Source: Fodinicurvata halophila (GTDB taxonomy: Bacteria > Pseudomonadota > Alphaproteobacteria > Kiloniellales > DSM-21159). Taken from it: DNA of 64,000 bases. Positions 41,145 through 49,369 of this stretch are shown one piece after another (position 1 is the stretch's first letter; the number at the start of each line of letters is the position of its first letter). The notes beneath the pieces were generated by a model. It searched no databases. It was not told the origin of the DNA and saw nothing but the letters and a program-made list of their open reading frames with translations. The DNA lies in assembly GCF_042651425.1 (NCBI RefSeq), contig NZ_JBHSCW010000010.1:141081-205080 (forward strand), written 5' to 3'. Position numbers and translations under genes: made by a program.

Positions 41145-41549
41145 ATGGCATTTCCAGCCCTGATTGCGGCGTTGGCGCCGGTCTTCGGACAGGTGCTGGA
41201 CCGCGTGCTTCCCGACAAGGGCGCACGGGACGAGGCGGAACGCGAACTGACCGCCGCCTTGCTGGCCCATGCCGGCGAGATCGAACGTGCCGGCGCCGAG
41301 ATCGTGCTGGCCGAGGCGCGCTCGGAACATCCCCTGACGGCCACCTGGCGGCCGCTGCTGATGCTGGTCATCGCCGCGGTGATCGCCAACAACTACCTGC
41401 TGGCGCCCTATCTGCAGGCCCTGTTCGGCATGGGCCTGACCCTTGAGCTGCCCGAGCGCCTCTGGGACCTGCTGACACTAGGCGTCGGCGGCTACGTGGT
41501 CGGCCGCAGCGGCGAGAAGATGGTGAAGTCCTGGAAGGGGACGGGGTGA
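41145..41549 (+). CDS. GTA holin (3-TM family for gene-transfer release)
   Basis: A 134-residue protein with an amphipathic N-terminal part (ALAPVFGQVLDRVLPDKGARDEAERELTAALL, in pieces), then HPLTATWRPLLMLVIAAVIANNYLLAPYLQ (in part), and a final segment LWDLLTLGVGGYVVGRSGEKMVK. This is the pattern of the 3-TM holin family described from gene transfer agents. It permeabilises the inner membrane for the GH108 endolysin. GAGGAGGG precedes ATG 41145. An in-frame extension upstream into the MFS promoter region is not credible. Last gene of the cluster. Confidence 0.93.
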   Translation: MAFPALIAALAPVFGQVLDRVLPDKGARDEAERELTAALLAHAGEIERAGAEIVLAEARSEHPLTATWRPLLMLVIAAVIANNYLLAPYLQALFGMGLTLELPERLWDLLTLGVGGYVVGRSGEKMVKSWKGTG

Positions 41550-41639
41550 GAGGGTTAGAGTCTAAATAACAATTCCGCCTGGTACTTCTGGGATCTTACG
41601 ATGTGGAGCGTCGTGTGTGTCAGCTCAAGCACCCCACTA

Positions 41640-41905
41640 TTGCACAGCATGTGGGGATAACCCTGAAAGGTGGTAAACGTAGGGAATTCCTTCGGCAGCA
41701 TCGCCCACTGGCATCCCGTTGCTGCCATGTACTGGATCGCATCCCAGACGTTCAGAATCCGTCATCCAAGGACGTCCGATCTTGCTCTGCGCGGACATGA
41801 ATTGGACGACCACCACCCGCTCCTCGTCCGTGCTGCTGCTTGCGTGGCGCAGGCCATTGCGGGCATAGTCTCGGCGAGTGTTTTCAGTCCAGGACATAGA
41901 AATCT
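41640..41905 (-). pseudogene. IS5-family transposase remnant, N-terminal part
   Basis: On the minus strand MSWTENTRRDYARNGLRH is followed by SKIGRPWMTD, then after a frameshift VWDAIQYMAATGCQWAMLP and KEFPTFTTFQGY. This is the conserved N-terminal region of IS5-family transposases. The DDE catalytic part is absent. The rest of the 418-base gap after the holin gene shows no gene. Confidence 0.8.
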
Positions 41906-41967
41906 CTAAGGTGTCGCAACCCAAGATAATCATAACTAACTGAAATCATTAAACTTAATGTTCGGTC

Positions 41968-42951
41968 GTGTTCTTTCGGGGAGTGACGGGTGTAGAATTC
42001 AATCAAAAGTTGAAAATCTACGCCCAGCTTTTTATAGGCATGGCGTTGTTCGGCACGGGGACTCCGTCTGCCAAGGTCGTGTCGGAGGCCTTTCCCCTTT
42101 TTCTCGGGCCGTTCCTTCGTCTTTCGGTGGCCGCTTTGGCCTTGACGCCCTTCTTGATCGTCTACCGGCGGCGTCTGCCGCGCATATCCAAGCCGGACTG
42201 GATCAAAATCGTTGTGATTGGCGGGGTGGGCATCGTCGCATTCACGCTCTTCCTACTCACCGGCATGCAGCGCGTGAACGGTGTGGTCGGCTCAGTCGTG
42301 ATGAGTTTGAGTCCCGCCGCCATGGCCACCGCTGCCGTGCTCTTTATGCATGACAGCATGGGATGGCGGAAGATTCTGGCCGTCACGCTGGCCGTCGCCG
42401 GCGTGCTTGTGATCAATGTCTCAGGACAGTCTATCCAATCCTCTGGCTGGGACCTGATTCTGGGCAGCATTCTGGTTTTCTGCGCAGTGGCCAGCCAGAC
42501 GCTCTACTCGCTGCTGGGCAAGCAGCTGATCAAGGACCTACGCCCCACCGTGGCGTTGCCGCTCATCGTCTGGGTTGCGACGCTATTGTTTGCCGGACCC
42601 GGCCTGTATGAGGCCGCAAGCTTCGACTTCTCCAAACCGACACTGAACGAGTGGGGTGGGCTTTTCGTCTGGGGCATGGGCCCGCTGGCAATCGGCACAT
42701 TGATCTGGTTTCGCGGTCTGAGCCAGGTACCGCCAAGCACCGCCTCGGGCTACATGAGCGCAATGCCTGCGATGGCGCTGGTGCTATCCTACTTCTGGCT
42801 CGGCGACGAGTTTCACCCCATTCACTTGATAGGCTTCGCGCTGGTCTTTACCAGCATTGGGCTCGTGACTTGGGCCCATCGCGTCAAAGAAGCGCGCCAA
42901 GAGAAAACACAGTGCGCGGCGGACAGCGCAAACTGTGCCATGCCCTGTTGA
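41968..42951 (+). CDS. EamA-family (DMT) transporter
   Basis: A 327-residue inner-membrane protein with ten hydrophobic segments in two EamA repeats (about residues 15-150 and 165-300). Typical parts are NGVVGSVVMSLSPAAMA and SGYMSAMPAMALVLSYFWLGDE. Substrate unknown. The first codon is GTG at 41968; GTG 41983 is also possible and no ATG is available at the N-terminus. It has moderately lower GC than neighbouring genes and sits between an IS remnant and diverged direct repeats, so it may have been acquired horizontally. Confidence 0.85.
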   Translation: MFFRGVTGVEFNQKLKIYAQLFIGMALFGTGTPSAKVVSEAFPLFLGPFLRLSVAALALTPFLIVYRRRLPRISKPDWIKIVVIGGVGIVAFTLFLLTGMQRVNGVVGSVVMSLSPAAMATAAVLFMHDSMGWRKILAVTLAVAGVLVINVSGQSIQSSGWDLILGSILVFCAVASQTLYSLLGKQLIKDLRPTVALPLIVWVATLLFAGPGLYEAASFDFSKPTLNEWGGLFVWGMGPLAIGTLIWFRGLSQVPPSTASGYMSAMPAMALVLSYFWLGDEFHPIHLIGFALVFTSIGLVTWAHRVKEARQEKTQCAADSANCAMPC

Positions 42952-43202
42952 AACACGGCTTGCCGGTAGGAAGGCTAATCTCAGCCAAACGGATATTCGG
43001 TCGCGCCGTTAGAGTCTGCATGAATACTCTGCCCGCCACTTCTGGAACCTGACGATACGGCGCGTCATGCGGCGGATCGAAGCGATGGGGGCTTCCCAAG
43101 CCTGAGCTGGGCAATCGCTATTATAATCAACAAGGGGCCCAGTTTTTTGACTTGTGCGATTTTCCCAAAGGCTGATGTTGGGCATCTATTCAGGAGCAGA
43201 TG

Positions 43203-43916
43203 TTACCGTTCGATTATCTGACCTGTATGCCTGCCCGCGTTGTTGATGCCCTGACCTTCCTCGGCAGCCAGCTTCCTGCGGCGCGCCAGCTCGGCTTCGG
43301 ACGGAGTGTCAGGAACAAGCGATGCTTCCGGGAGAGGTCCGGCTGGACGGTAGGTGTTGAGGAGGACGCCCTTGGGTACGGGGCGCGAGTCGATCAGGGT
43401 CAGGCCCCGCGGCGGCACGCCAGTCTCGAACAGCCGCTTGCCTTGGCCGAGGACCAGCGGGAAGATCCAGATGCGGAACTCGTCGACCAGGTCTGCGGCG
43501 ATCAGTGTCTGAAGCAGTTCGCTGCTGCCCCAGACATGTAATGGAGGCCCGTCGGGGGCCTTCAGCCCGCGAATTTCCTCAACGGCGTCACCGCGCAGGG
43601 GATGCGTGTTCACCCAGTCGAAGCTGTCGAGGCTGTTCGTGATGACGTATTTCGTCGCCTTGTTGAAGGCCCTCGCGATGGGATGGTCACCGACATAGGG
43701 CCAGTACGCCGCGAATATTTCGTAGGTGCGGCGTCCCAGGAGCAGGTCGAAGTCATCAGACATGATTTCGCCGAGGGCCTCGTCCAGGGCTTCGTCAAAG
43801 AAGGGTGCAATCCAGCCGCCTTGCCTGAAGCCTCCACTCGGATCCTCCTCCGGTCCTCCAGGCGACTGCATGATGCCGTCGAGCGTGACGTGGGTAATGG
43901 CGATGACCTGTCTCAT
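43203..43916 (-). CDS. RibD C-terminal / dihydrofolate reductase-like protein
   Basis: A 237-residue protein of the RibD_C reductase family (YyaP/YwjB type). MRQVIAITHVTLDGIMQSPGG is the typical opening, with DLLLGRRTYEIFAAYWP near residue 60, VWGSSELLQTLI near 130 and FPLVLGQGKRLF near 155. The family has a dihydrofolate-reductase fold and binds NADPH; substrates are generally unknown. The start at 43916 follows GAAGAAA. A 45-residue tail extends beyond the family core. Stands alone. The 251-base gap on its downstream side, toward the DMT gene, holds a copy of the 62-base repeat. Confidence 0.88.
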   Translation of the reverse strand: MRQVIAITHVTLDGIMQSPGGPEEDPSGGFRQGGWIAPFFDEALDEALGEIMSDDFDLLLGRRTYEIFAAYWPYVGDHPIARAFNKATKYVITNSLDSFDWVNTHPLRGDAVEEIRGLKAPDGPPLHVWGSSELLQTLIAADLVDEFRIWIFPLVLGQGKRLFETGVPPRGLTLIDSRPVPKGVLLNTYRPAGPLPEASLVPDTPSEAELARRRKLAAEEGQGINNAGRHTGQIIER

Positions 43917-44182
43917 GAGTGTTTCTTCGGTTGCGGGTGGCACCAGATGGCGTGTGCCTTCGACGAATGCACATACCAACACATGACTATCATGGATTGT
44001 TCTTTCTGCTAATACAGTGGATCGATCTCTGGTCCCCGGGCGTCGGTAACGAAAGCGCCCAACGCGCCACTCTGCACGCATCATATGAAGATTCGGTCAC
44101 AGGCCATGACAATTCTTGATGAATTTGCGATTCGGCTGCTTTATAATCTGGATTCGCGCAAAAGCCTGACCGGATTCATCTC

Positions 44183-44593
44183 ATGCCTGAATCGCATTCC
44201 CAGACGTCCCTCCTGACCCGCCGGAAGGCGCTGGCGGGGCTCGGTCTCCTGGCGCTGGCCGGTGGACTGGCCGGCTGTGGCTCCGGCCGCGATCTGCCAA
44301 GCCGGCGCTACGCACGTTCTCGCAGCGGGACGGGCAAGATCTCCCTCGCCCTGCTGACGGACAGCTCGAGCATGACGCCGATCCGGGAGAATATCGACTG
44401 GCGCGTCTACCACCACGAAGGGTCTAGCGGGAACCACAGGTCCCTGGTCGCCCAGGAGAACGGCGCCAATCCCAGGATGAGCCTGCCCTCCGGCTGGTAC
44501 TACGTGGAGGCGCATCACTCGCGGGGTGTCGCTACCCACAGCGTCGAGGTCATGCAGAACAACAGTCTCGACTACTACATCGTCAGGAACTGA
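44183..44593 (+). CDS. Putative lipoprotein of unknown function
   Basis: A 136-residue protein with LTRRKALAGLGLL, a hydrophobic stretch and LAGC at residues 29-32, a fit to both a twin-arginine-type leader and a lipobox. Residues 50-136 look like a small beta domain ending VEVMQNNSLDYYIV. It would be anchored in the membrane facing the periplasm. A TATAAT at 44142-44147 is a possible -10 element about 36 bases upstream. Next to a DNA glycosylase gene (37 bases) with no functional link visible. Confidence 0.7.
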   Translation: MPESHSQTSLLTRRKALAGLGLLALAGGLAGCGSGRDLPSRRYARSRSGTGKISLALLTDSSSMTPIRENIDWRVYHHEGSSGNHRSLVAQENGANPRMSLPSGWYYVEAHHSRGVATHSVEVMQNNSLDYYIVRN

Positions 44594-44630
44594 GCGTCCC
44601 GCCACCGGACGGAAGGGGACGCAAGGCCGT

Positions 44631-45848
44631 ATGGCGGGGCAGGAACGATTGACGCGTTTGCAGGCGCAGCGGATTGCTCTGGCCGCCCAGGGGTTCGCCG
44701 GACGGAAGCCGGCGTCACGGGTCGAACGGCGCCATCTGCTGCGGCTTCTCGAGCGCATCGGCCTGTTCCAGATCGATTCCGTCAATGTTACCCAGCGGGC
44801 TCAGTACATGCCGGCGTTTTCCCGGCTTGGTGCCTACGACACGACCATCCTCGACCGCGCCCAGGCCCGGCGGCCGCGTGCGCTGTTCGAATATTGGGCC
44901 CATGAGGCCTCGTTGTTGCCGGTGGAGATTGAACCGCTGCTGCGCTGGCGCATGGAACGGGCGCGGCAGGGACGCGGCATCTACAGCGGGCTTGCCACCT
45001 TCGGCCGCGAGCGCCGCGCCGTCATCGACCATGTCCTGCGGGAGGTCGAGCGGAACGGTCCGCTGAGCGCCGCCGACCTCGATGGTCACCGCAGCGCCAG
45101 CGGCTGGTGGGAATGGAGCGAACCCAAGCGGGCACTGGAGTGGCTGTTCTGGGCCGGGCTGGTGACCACGCATTCGCGCGGCCCCAACTTCGAGCGGCTC
45201 TATGACCTGCCCGAACGCGTGCTGCCGCCGCAGATCACGGCCCGCCCGACACCCTCACCCGCCGATGCGCAGCGCAGCCTCATGGAGATCGCGGCAAAGG
45301 CCCATGGTGTGGCCACGGCCAGCGACCTGCGCGATTATTTCCGCCTTGCCCCCGACGATGCCCATCCGCGGATCGAGGAACTGGTGGAAGAGGGCGTGCT
45401 GATCCCGGTCACTGTTAAGGGCTGGCCAAAGCAGGCCTATCTCCACCGCGCTGCCCAGCGCCCCCTCAAAGTCGAGACCCGTGCCCTGCTCGCCCCGTTC
45501 GACCCCTTGATATGGGAACGCGCACGCACCGAACGCCTGTTCGCCTTCCACTACAGGATCGAGATCTATACCCCCGCCGACAAGCGCGTCTACGGTTATT
45601 ACGTCTTCCCCTTCCTGCTGGGCGAGCGGATCGTCGCCCGGGTCGACCTGAAGGCCGACCGCCGGGCTGGCGCGCTTCAGGTGCAGGGTGCCTTCGCGGA
45701 ACGGAATGCTCCGCCGGAAACAGCCGCCGAGCTGTTCAGGGCGTTGACCTCGATGGCCTCCTGGCTCGGCCTCGAACGGGTGGACATCCGCGAGCAGGGC
45801 GACCTGGCGCCGCAGCTCAAGGCAGCAGCAGCCAGCCGGACAACATGA
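44631..45848 (+). CDS. YcaQ/AlkX-family DNA glycosylase (winged-helix crosslink repair)
   Basis: A 405-residue HTH_42-family protein. The catalytic Q-x-D motif is Q47-I48-D49 in GLFQIDSVNVTQRAQY. Three winged-helix-like domains follow, with RALFEYWAHEASLLP near residue 85, KRALEWLFWAGLV near 165 and LLAPFDPLIWERARTERLF (in part) near 285, all diagnostic for the family. Members unhook alkylated bases and interstrand crosslinks. The ATG at 44631 has AAGG upstream. No partner repair genes nearby. Confidence 0.93.
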   Translation: MAGQERLTRLQAQRIALAAQGFAGRKPASRVERRHLLRLLERIGLFQIDSVNVTQRAQYMPAFSRLGAYDTTILDRAQARRPRALFEYWAHEASLLPVEIEPLLRWRMERARQGRGIYSGLATFGRERRAVIDHVLREVERNGPLSAADLDGHRSASGWWEWSEPKRALEWLFWAGLVTTHSRGPNFERLYDLPERVLPPQITARPTPSPADAQRSLMEIAAKAHGVATASDLRDYFRLAPDDAHPRIEELVEEGVLIPVTVKGWPKQAYLHRAAQRPLKVETRALLAPFDPLIWERARTERLFAFHYRIEIYTPADKRVYGYYVFPFLLGERIVARVDLKADRRAGALQVQGAFAERNAPPETAAELFRALTSMASWLGLERVDIREQGDLAPQLKAAAASRTT

Positions 45849-45863
45849 TCGAATCTTCGCTTC

Positions 45864-46313
45864 CTAATCCTGGGATGATCCGGCCCGTTCGTAGTTGAAC
45901 AGCGCACAAAAGCCGGGACTGTCCGTGTCCATGCCCTTCGTCACTGTGGCGGGGGGTTCTTCGGCGCCGTCGAAGACCTTCAGATGCAGGCTTTGGGATT
46001 TGGCCAGGCTGTCGCTGGTCTCGCTGTGGGCAAGGGCGACAAAGGCAGGTGGCTTGTCGCCGCAAAGGCGATTGCCGTTCAGGAGAACGGGGTTCTGTGA
46101 CGAGCTCACGCGATAGAGACCCGGCCTGTCCGGGCCGAGGGCCCCGAGTTCGAGCGCCGCGCCGTTCTGGAAGACGATACGGTCATCCTCGACAGAAATG
46201 TCGCCCGTGATCGCCATGGCGGTGGTGCTGGTCGCGATCCAGTCATGCGAATCCGCCTGTGCGACCTGCGTCGCAGCCAGCAGAAGCAGGCTCAAGATAA
46301 TCCTGTAAGGCAT
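45864..46313 (-). CDS. Secreted protein of unknown function
   Basis: A 149-residue protein with a clear signal peptide (residues 1-20, IILSLLLLAATQVAQA). The mature part is a likely beta domain with two cysteines (NRLCGDKPP and GFCALF) that may pair. Patterns such as WIATSTTAMAITGDISVEDDRI and LNGNRLCGD recur in small periplasmic proteins with no assigned role. ATG 46313 chosen for the signal peptide. Convergent with the YcaQ gene. Confidence 0.75.
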   Translation of the reverse strand: MPYRIILSLLLLAATQVAQADSHDWIATSTTAMAITGDISVEDDRIVFQNGAALELGALGPDRPGLYRVSSSQNPVLLNGNRLCGDKPPAFVALAHSETSDSLAKSQSLHLKVFDGAEEPPATVTKGMDTDSPGFCALFNYERAGSSQD

Positions 46314-46464
46314 GGGCAATCTCCGGGGTTGTGGAATCTTGAGCGTGCACCGAACGATGTGCACCCGGCAAGCCTACAACCTTTCCATGCTGGGAGAGAG
46401 TCCTCATTGGAGGCCAAGGTGTGACCCCAGCGCAGGTTTCAGCAGAAGGACGCGCCGCGCTCAC

Positions 46465-46926
46465 TCAGTGACGGGCGAAGACGGCCTGCTTGCCCGTTTC
46501 GGTGAAGACGATGACATCGTAGGGTTGGCTGCGGTTTCCCTGCTCCATGCCGGGTGAGCCCAGCGGCATGCCCGGGACGGCCAGGCCTTTTGCCTGGGGC
46601 GCGGCCTCGAGCAGCCGCGCGACATCTTCTGCAGGAACATGCCCCTCGATCACGTAGTCGCCAAGAACGGCGGTGTGGCAGGAGGCCAGGTCCGGGGTGA
46701 TGCCGTGGCTCTGCTTGATCGGGGCCAGGTCTTCAACGTCGTGAACTTCCACGGCGAAACCGGCCTCGCGCATATGGCGGACCCAGGCTTCGCAACAGTT
46801 ACAGTAGGGCGACTTGTAGACCTCGAGCTTTTCCGAGGCCAGGGTCGGCAGGGACAACTGCAGCAGGGCCAGGAGCAGGCTGCCGGCGAGGAACAGAACC
46901 GGAATGCGGCGGAATTGTAGGGCCAT
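46465..46926 (-). CDS. DUF411 metal-binding protein
   Basis: A 153-residue exported protein with a hydrophobic leader (residues 8-31) and the DUF411 signature: VYKSPYCNCCEAWVRHMRE, with the CxCC cluster at about residues 41-44, KQSHGITPDLASCHTA, GHVPAEDV and a Met-rich GMPLGSPGME. Members are linked with copper or heavy-metal handling in the periplasm. It may be co-transcribed with the SHOCT protein gene 25 bases upstream. Confidence 0.93.
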   Translation of the reverse strand: MALQFRRIPVLFLAGSLLLALLQLSLPTLASEKLEVYKSPYCNCCEAWVRHMREAGFAVEVHDVEDLAPIKQSHGITPDLASCHTAVLGDYVIEGHVPAEDVARLLEAAPQAKGLAVPGMPLGSPGMEQGNRSQPYDVIVFTETGKQAVFARH

Positions 46927-46951
46927 GCCTGTAAATCCTTGTGTAGGGGGT

Positions 46952-47281
46952 TCAGTCCCGCAGGTGCTTCCTGCGGTTCTGGAATTCCTCTTCGTCGATT
47001 TCGCCACGGGCGAAGCGTTCCTTGAGGATCTCCAGGGCACGATCCTGGCTGTTGCCATTGTTGCGCGAGGTGTCGCCGATGCCCAGGGCGCGCAGCACCA
47101 GCACCACACCCAGGATCAGCAGGCCGAAGACCAGCAGCATCATGATCGGCCCCATGAACCAGCCGCTCCAGCCGTCCATCATGTGATAGCCGTAGGAATT
47201 GCCCGATTGGGCCAGGGCCGCGCCCGCGGCCATGCCGGCAGCAGCCAGAGTCAGGGAGAAAGTGGAAAGCGCCTTGATCAT
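46952..47281 (-). CDS. SHOCT-domain membrane protein
   Basis: A 109-residue protein with a signal-like leader (residues 5-24), a His/Met/Trp-rich stretch (YGYHMMDGWSGWFMG), one membrane segment at about 44-63 (MMLLVFGLLILGVVLVL) and a C-terminal SHOCT motif (ALEILKERFARGEIDEEEF). The motif is a common appended oligomerisation segment. The metal-binding-like loop and the DUF411 neighbour suggest copper homeostasis (inference). Confidence 0.88.
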   Translation of the reverse strand: MIKALSTFSLTLAAAGMAAGAALAQSGNSYGYHMMDGWSGWFMGPIMMLLVFGLLILGVVLVLRALGIGDTSRNNGNSQDRALEILKERFARGEIDEEEFQNRRKHLRD

Positions 47282-47386
47282 GAGTTTCTATCCCGTCCTG
47301 GCCGAGGCCGGTTTCAAGTTTCAGAGAGGCAGATTGAGGCTTCCAGTTGGGGGAAGGTCAAGGGGGATCAATAGCGCGTGTTCGTT

Positions 47387-48523
47387 TCAATGCCCCTTGC
47401 GGCGCGCATGCAGGTGACGTTTGACGCTTGCACGCACGCCCTCCACGGCGCAGCCGGCCAGCAGGCCGACGGCCGGGTTGACCAGCAGAGTCAGCGCCGC
47501 CGCCGTGCCCATGGCTGGCCAGCAGTTGGGGCGGGCATCCAGCAGGCGGCGTGAAAAGGCCAGATCGCCGCCGGCGATGACCAGCAGGGCGCCCACGGCA
47601 GCCAGGGGAATGGCGCCCAGGATGGCCGCTGCATCCTGGGACAGGAAGAGGGCGCAGAGCAGCAGCAGGCTGCCGAAGACGATGGGGGCGAGGCCGCTGC
47701 GCGCGCCGAAGCGGTGCTGGGCCTGCAGGCCGCCGGCGCCGTGGCACATGGGCAGGGCGCCCAGGGGTGCGAGCAGCAGGTTGGCCAGGCCGGTGGAGAG
47801 CGACAGGTTGCGTTCCGTGGCCCGCCCGGCAGCGCGGGGATAGAGCTGGCGTGCCAGGGCGGCGGCGACAATCACGGCATTGGTGAGGGTCAGTGCCAGC
47901 TGGGGCAGCACGGTCAGCTCCAGCGCCAGCAGCAGGTCGCCCCAGCCGGGCAGGGTGACGGCAGGCAGGCTGCCCCCCAGGGTGACCGCACCCGGAAGCT
48001 CCGCCGTGCCCGCCAGCAGGCCCAGCCCGACGGCGCCCAGCAGCACCAGTGGCATGGCGGCGAGGAGCTTCAGCGCCAGGAGGCCGAGCAGCAGGGCCAG
48101 GACCAGCAGGCCCAGCCAGGGCGTCTCCATCACCAGGTCGAGGCCAAGAAGGGCCAGCGAAAGTCCGAGGCCCAGCTGCAGGCCGGCCGTAACCGACTGC
48201 GGGATCAGGCGGGCCAGCCGATCGATCCAGCCGGTCACCCCCAGAACCAGGAAGACCAGGCCGAGCACGAGGCCGGTCGCCGCGATCGATGCCGGGTCGA
48301 GCTGGCCGGTCAGCATGATGGCGGAGACCGCCTTCATCGGCTGCACCGCCATCGGGATGGCATAGAACAGGCCGCTGGCGACCAGGAAGAGGCCGAAGCC
48401 GAAGAGCACACCCAGGGGCGCCAGGCCAGCCACGGTGATGGCTCCCAGGACATGGGGCAGGAACATGCCCAGGTCGCCGAAGGCGCCGCTGACCTCTCCC
48501 GCTATGCGTTTCATGCCCTTCAT
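47387..48523 (-). CDS. MOT1-type molybdate transporter (SulP superfamily)
   Basis: A 378-residue permease with about ten membrane segments. GEVSGAFGDLGMFLPHV near the N-terminus and PMCHGAGGLQAQHRFGARSG (around residue 260) are the two conserved motifs of MOT1 molybdate transporters, along with AVQPMKAVSA. MOT1 proteins are high-affinity molybdate carriers in plants and bacteria. ATG 48523 was chosen; ATG 48514 and TTG 48547 are alternatives. It is the last gene of a long run of Mo/W uptake genes, 48 bases after the ABC ATPase. Confidence 0.9.
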   Translation of the reverse strand: MKGMKRIAGEVSGAFGDLGMFLPHVLGAITVAGLAPLGVLFGFGLFLVASGLFYAIPMAVQPMKAVSAIMLTGQLDPASIAATGLVLGLVFLVLGVTGWIDRLARLIPQSVTAGLQLGLGLSLALLGLDLVMETPWLGLLVLALLLGLLALKLLAAMPLVLLGAVGLGLLAGTAELPGAVTLGGSLPAVTLPGWGDLLLALELTVLPQLALTLTNAVIVAAALARQLYPRAAGRATERNLSLSTGLANLLLAPLGALPMCHGAGGLQAQHRFGARSGLAPIVFGSLLLLCALFLSQDAAAILGAIPLAAVGALLVIAGGDLAFSRRLLDARPNCWPAMGTAAALTLLVNPAVGLLAGCAVEGVRASVKRHLHARRKGH

Positions 48524-48571
48524 CGCCAGCCGGATGCCTCCGCGCAAAAATTGCAGATTCCCGAGCCTACA

Positions 48572-49369
48572 CTAGAAAGCATGGCTTCCGGAACGCCTTG
48601 TCGCCGGAACGCAGCTTGTCCAGCCGTCGATGTGCCGCACCGTAAGCGGCGTGCCGTAGAGCGCGGAGAGGGACTCATCCGTCAGGGTCTCTCCCGTCGC
48701 GCCGATGGCCACCACCCGGCCATCCTTCAGCAGCGCAGATCGTTCGGCGCAGGCAAAGGCCTGGTCGGGGTGGTGGGTCGAGAGGATGACGGTCAGGCCG
48801 CTTGCGGCGAGACGCCGGATCGTCTCCAGAACCAGGACCTGGTTGCCGAAGTCGAGACTGGCGGTTGGCTCGTCGAGAACGAGGATACGCGGCTCCTGGG
48901 CCAGGGCGCGGGCAATGACGACGAGCTGTCGCTCGCCGCCGCTGATCTCCGTATAGGCACGTTCGGCCAGCTGGGCGATGCCCATTTCGTCCAGGACGCG
49001 TTCGACCACCTGGCGGTCACGGGCGGCAGGGGCCGAGAAGGTGCCGATGCGCGCGGTGCGGCCCATCATCACCGCCTCGTAGACGGAGAAGGCGAAATAG
49101 CCGGGCGCGGCCTGGGGAACGTAGCCAAAGCTGCGCGCCCGCTGCGCCGCCGACCAGTCGCGGATGTCCTCGCCTGCAACCCGTATGCGGCCGGCAAGCG
49201 GCGGCAGCAGGCCGAGCAGGGTCTTGAACAGCGTGGTCTTGCCGCTGCCGTTGGGGCCGAGCAGGGCCAGGGCCTCGCCTTCGCGGCAGGTGAAGCTTAC
49301 GCCCTTGCCGACGGCCTTGCGGCCGTAGCCGAAATCCAGCGCCTCCACCTGCAGCAGGTCCGTGCTCAT
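48572..49369 (-). CDS. ABC importer ATPase, FecE/BtuD type (MolC-like)
   Basis: A 265-residue ATPase with Walker A GPNGSGKTTLF near residue 38, signature SGGERQLVVIARAL near 135 and Walker B ILVLDEPTASLD near 155. The closest class is type II importers (iron-siderophore, B12). In Haemophilus, MolBCA, a type II importer, imports molybdate and tungstate. Start ATG 49369 overlaps the permease stop (ATGA). With the permease and the binding protein it forms a complete importer. Confidence 0.9.
   Translation of the reverse strand: MSTDLLQVEALDFGYGRKAVGKGVSFTCREGEALALLGPNGSGKTTLFKTLLGLLPPLAGRIRVAGEDIRDWSAAQRARSFGYVPQAAPGYFAFSVYEAVMMGRTARIGTFSAPAARDRQVVERVLDEMGIAQLAERAYTEISGGERQLVVIARALAQEPRILVLDEPTASLDFGNQVLVLETIRRLAASGLTVILSTHHPDQAFACAERSALLKDGRVVAIGATGETLTDESLSALYGTPLTVRHIDGWTSCVPATRRSGSHAF

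Larger units (their letters stand above)
20717..41549 (+). mobile_element. GTA-like / domesticated prophage structural cluster
   Basis: Packaging, head, tail and lysis genes follow the order of the Rhodobacter GTA. The holin belongs to the 3-TM type named for gene-transfer release. The tape measure is short, consistent with a small GTA tail. No integrase, excisionase, replication gene or attachment repeat is seen at either end. Host-like genes (nirK, a two-TM protein, an NreB-like exporter) and chromosomal REP elements interrupt the cluster. A simple decaying prophage is the alternative, but all structural reading frames look intact. Confidence 0.75.
41554..43069. repeat. Diverged 62-base direct repeats flanking the DMT gene
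   Basis: 41554-41615 and 43008-43069 share GTTAGAGTCT exactly, then about two thirds of the next 52 positions, including ACTTCTGG and ACGAT. Both lie just outside the segment holding an IS remnant and the DMT transporter. They may be remnants of one duplicated sequence or the traces of an insertion; no protein family was recognised in either. Confidence 0.55.

Noticed and set aside
20717..41549. Complete active prophage
   Set aside because: No integrase, excisionase, replication or attachment repeats, and host genes interrupt the packaging, tail and lysis modules. A defective prophage cannot be fully excluded.
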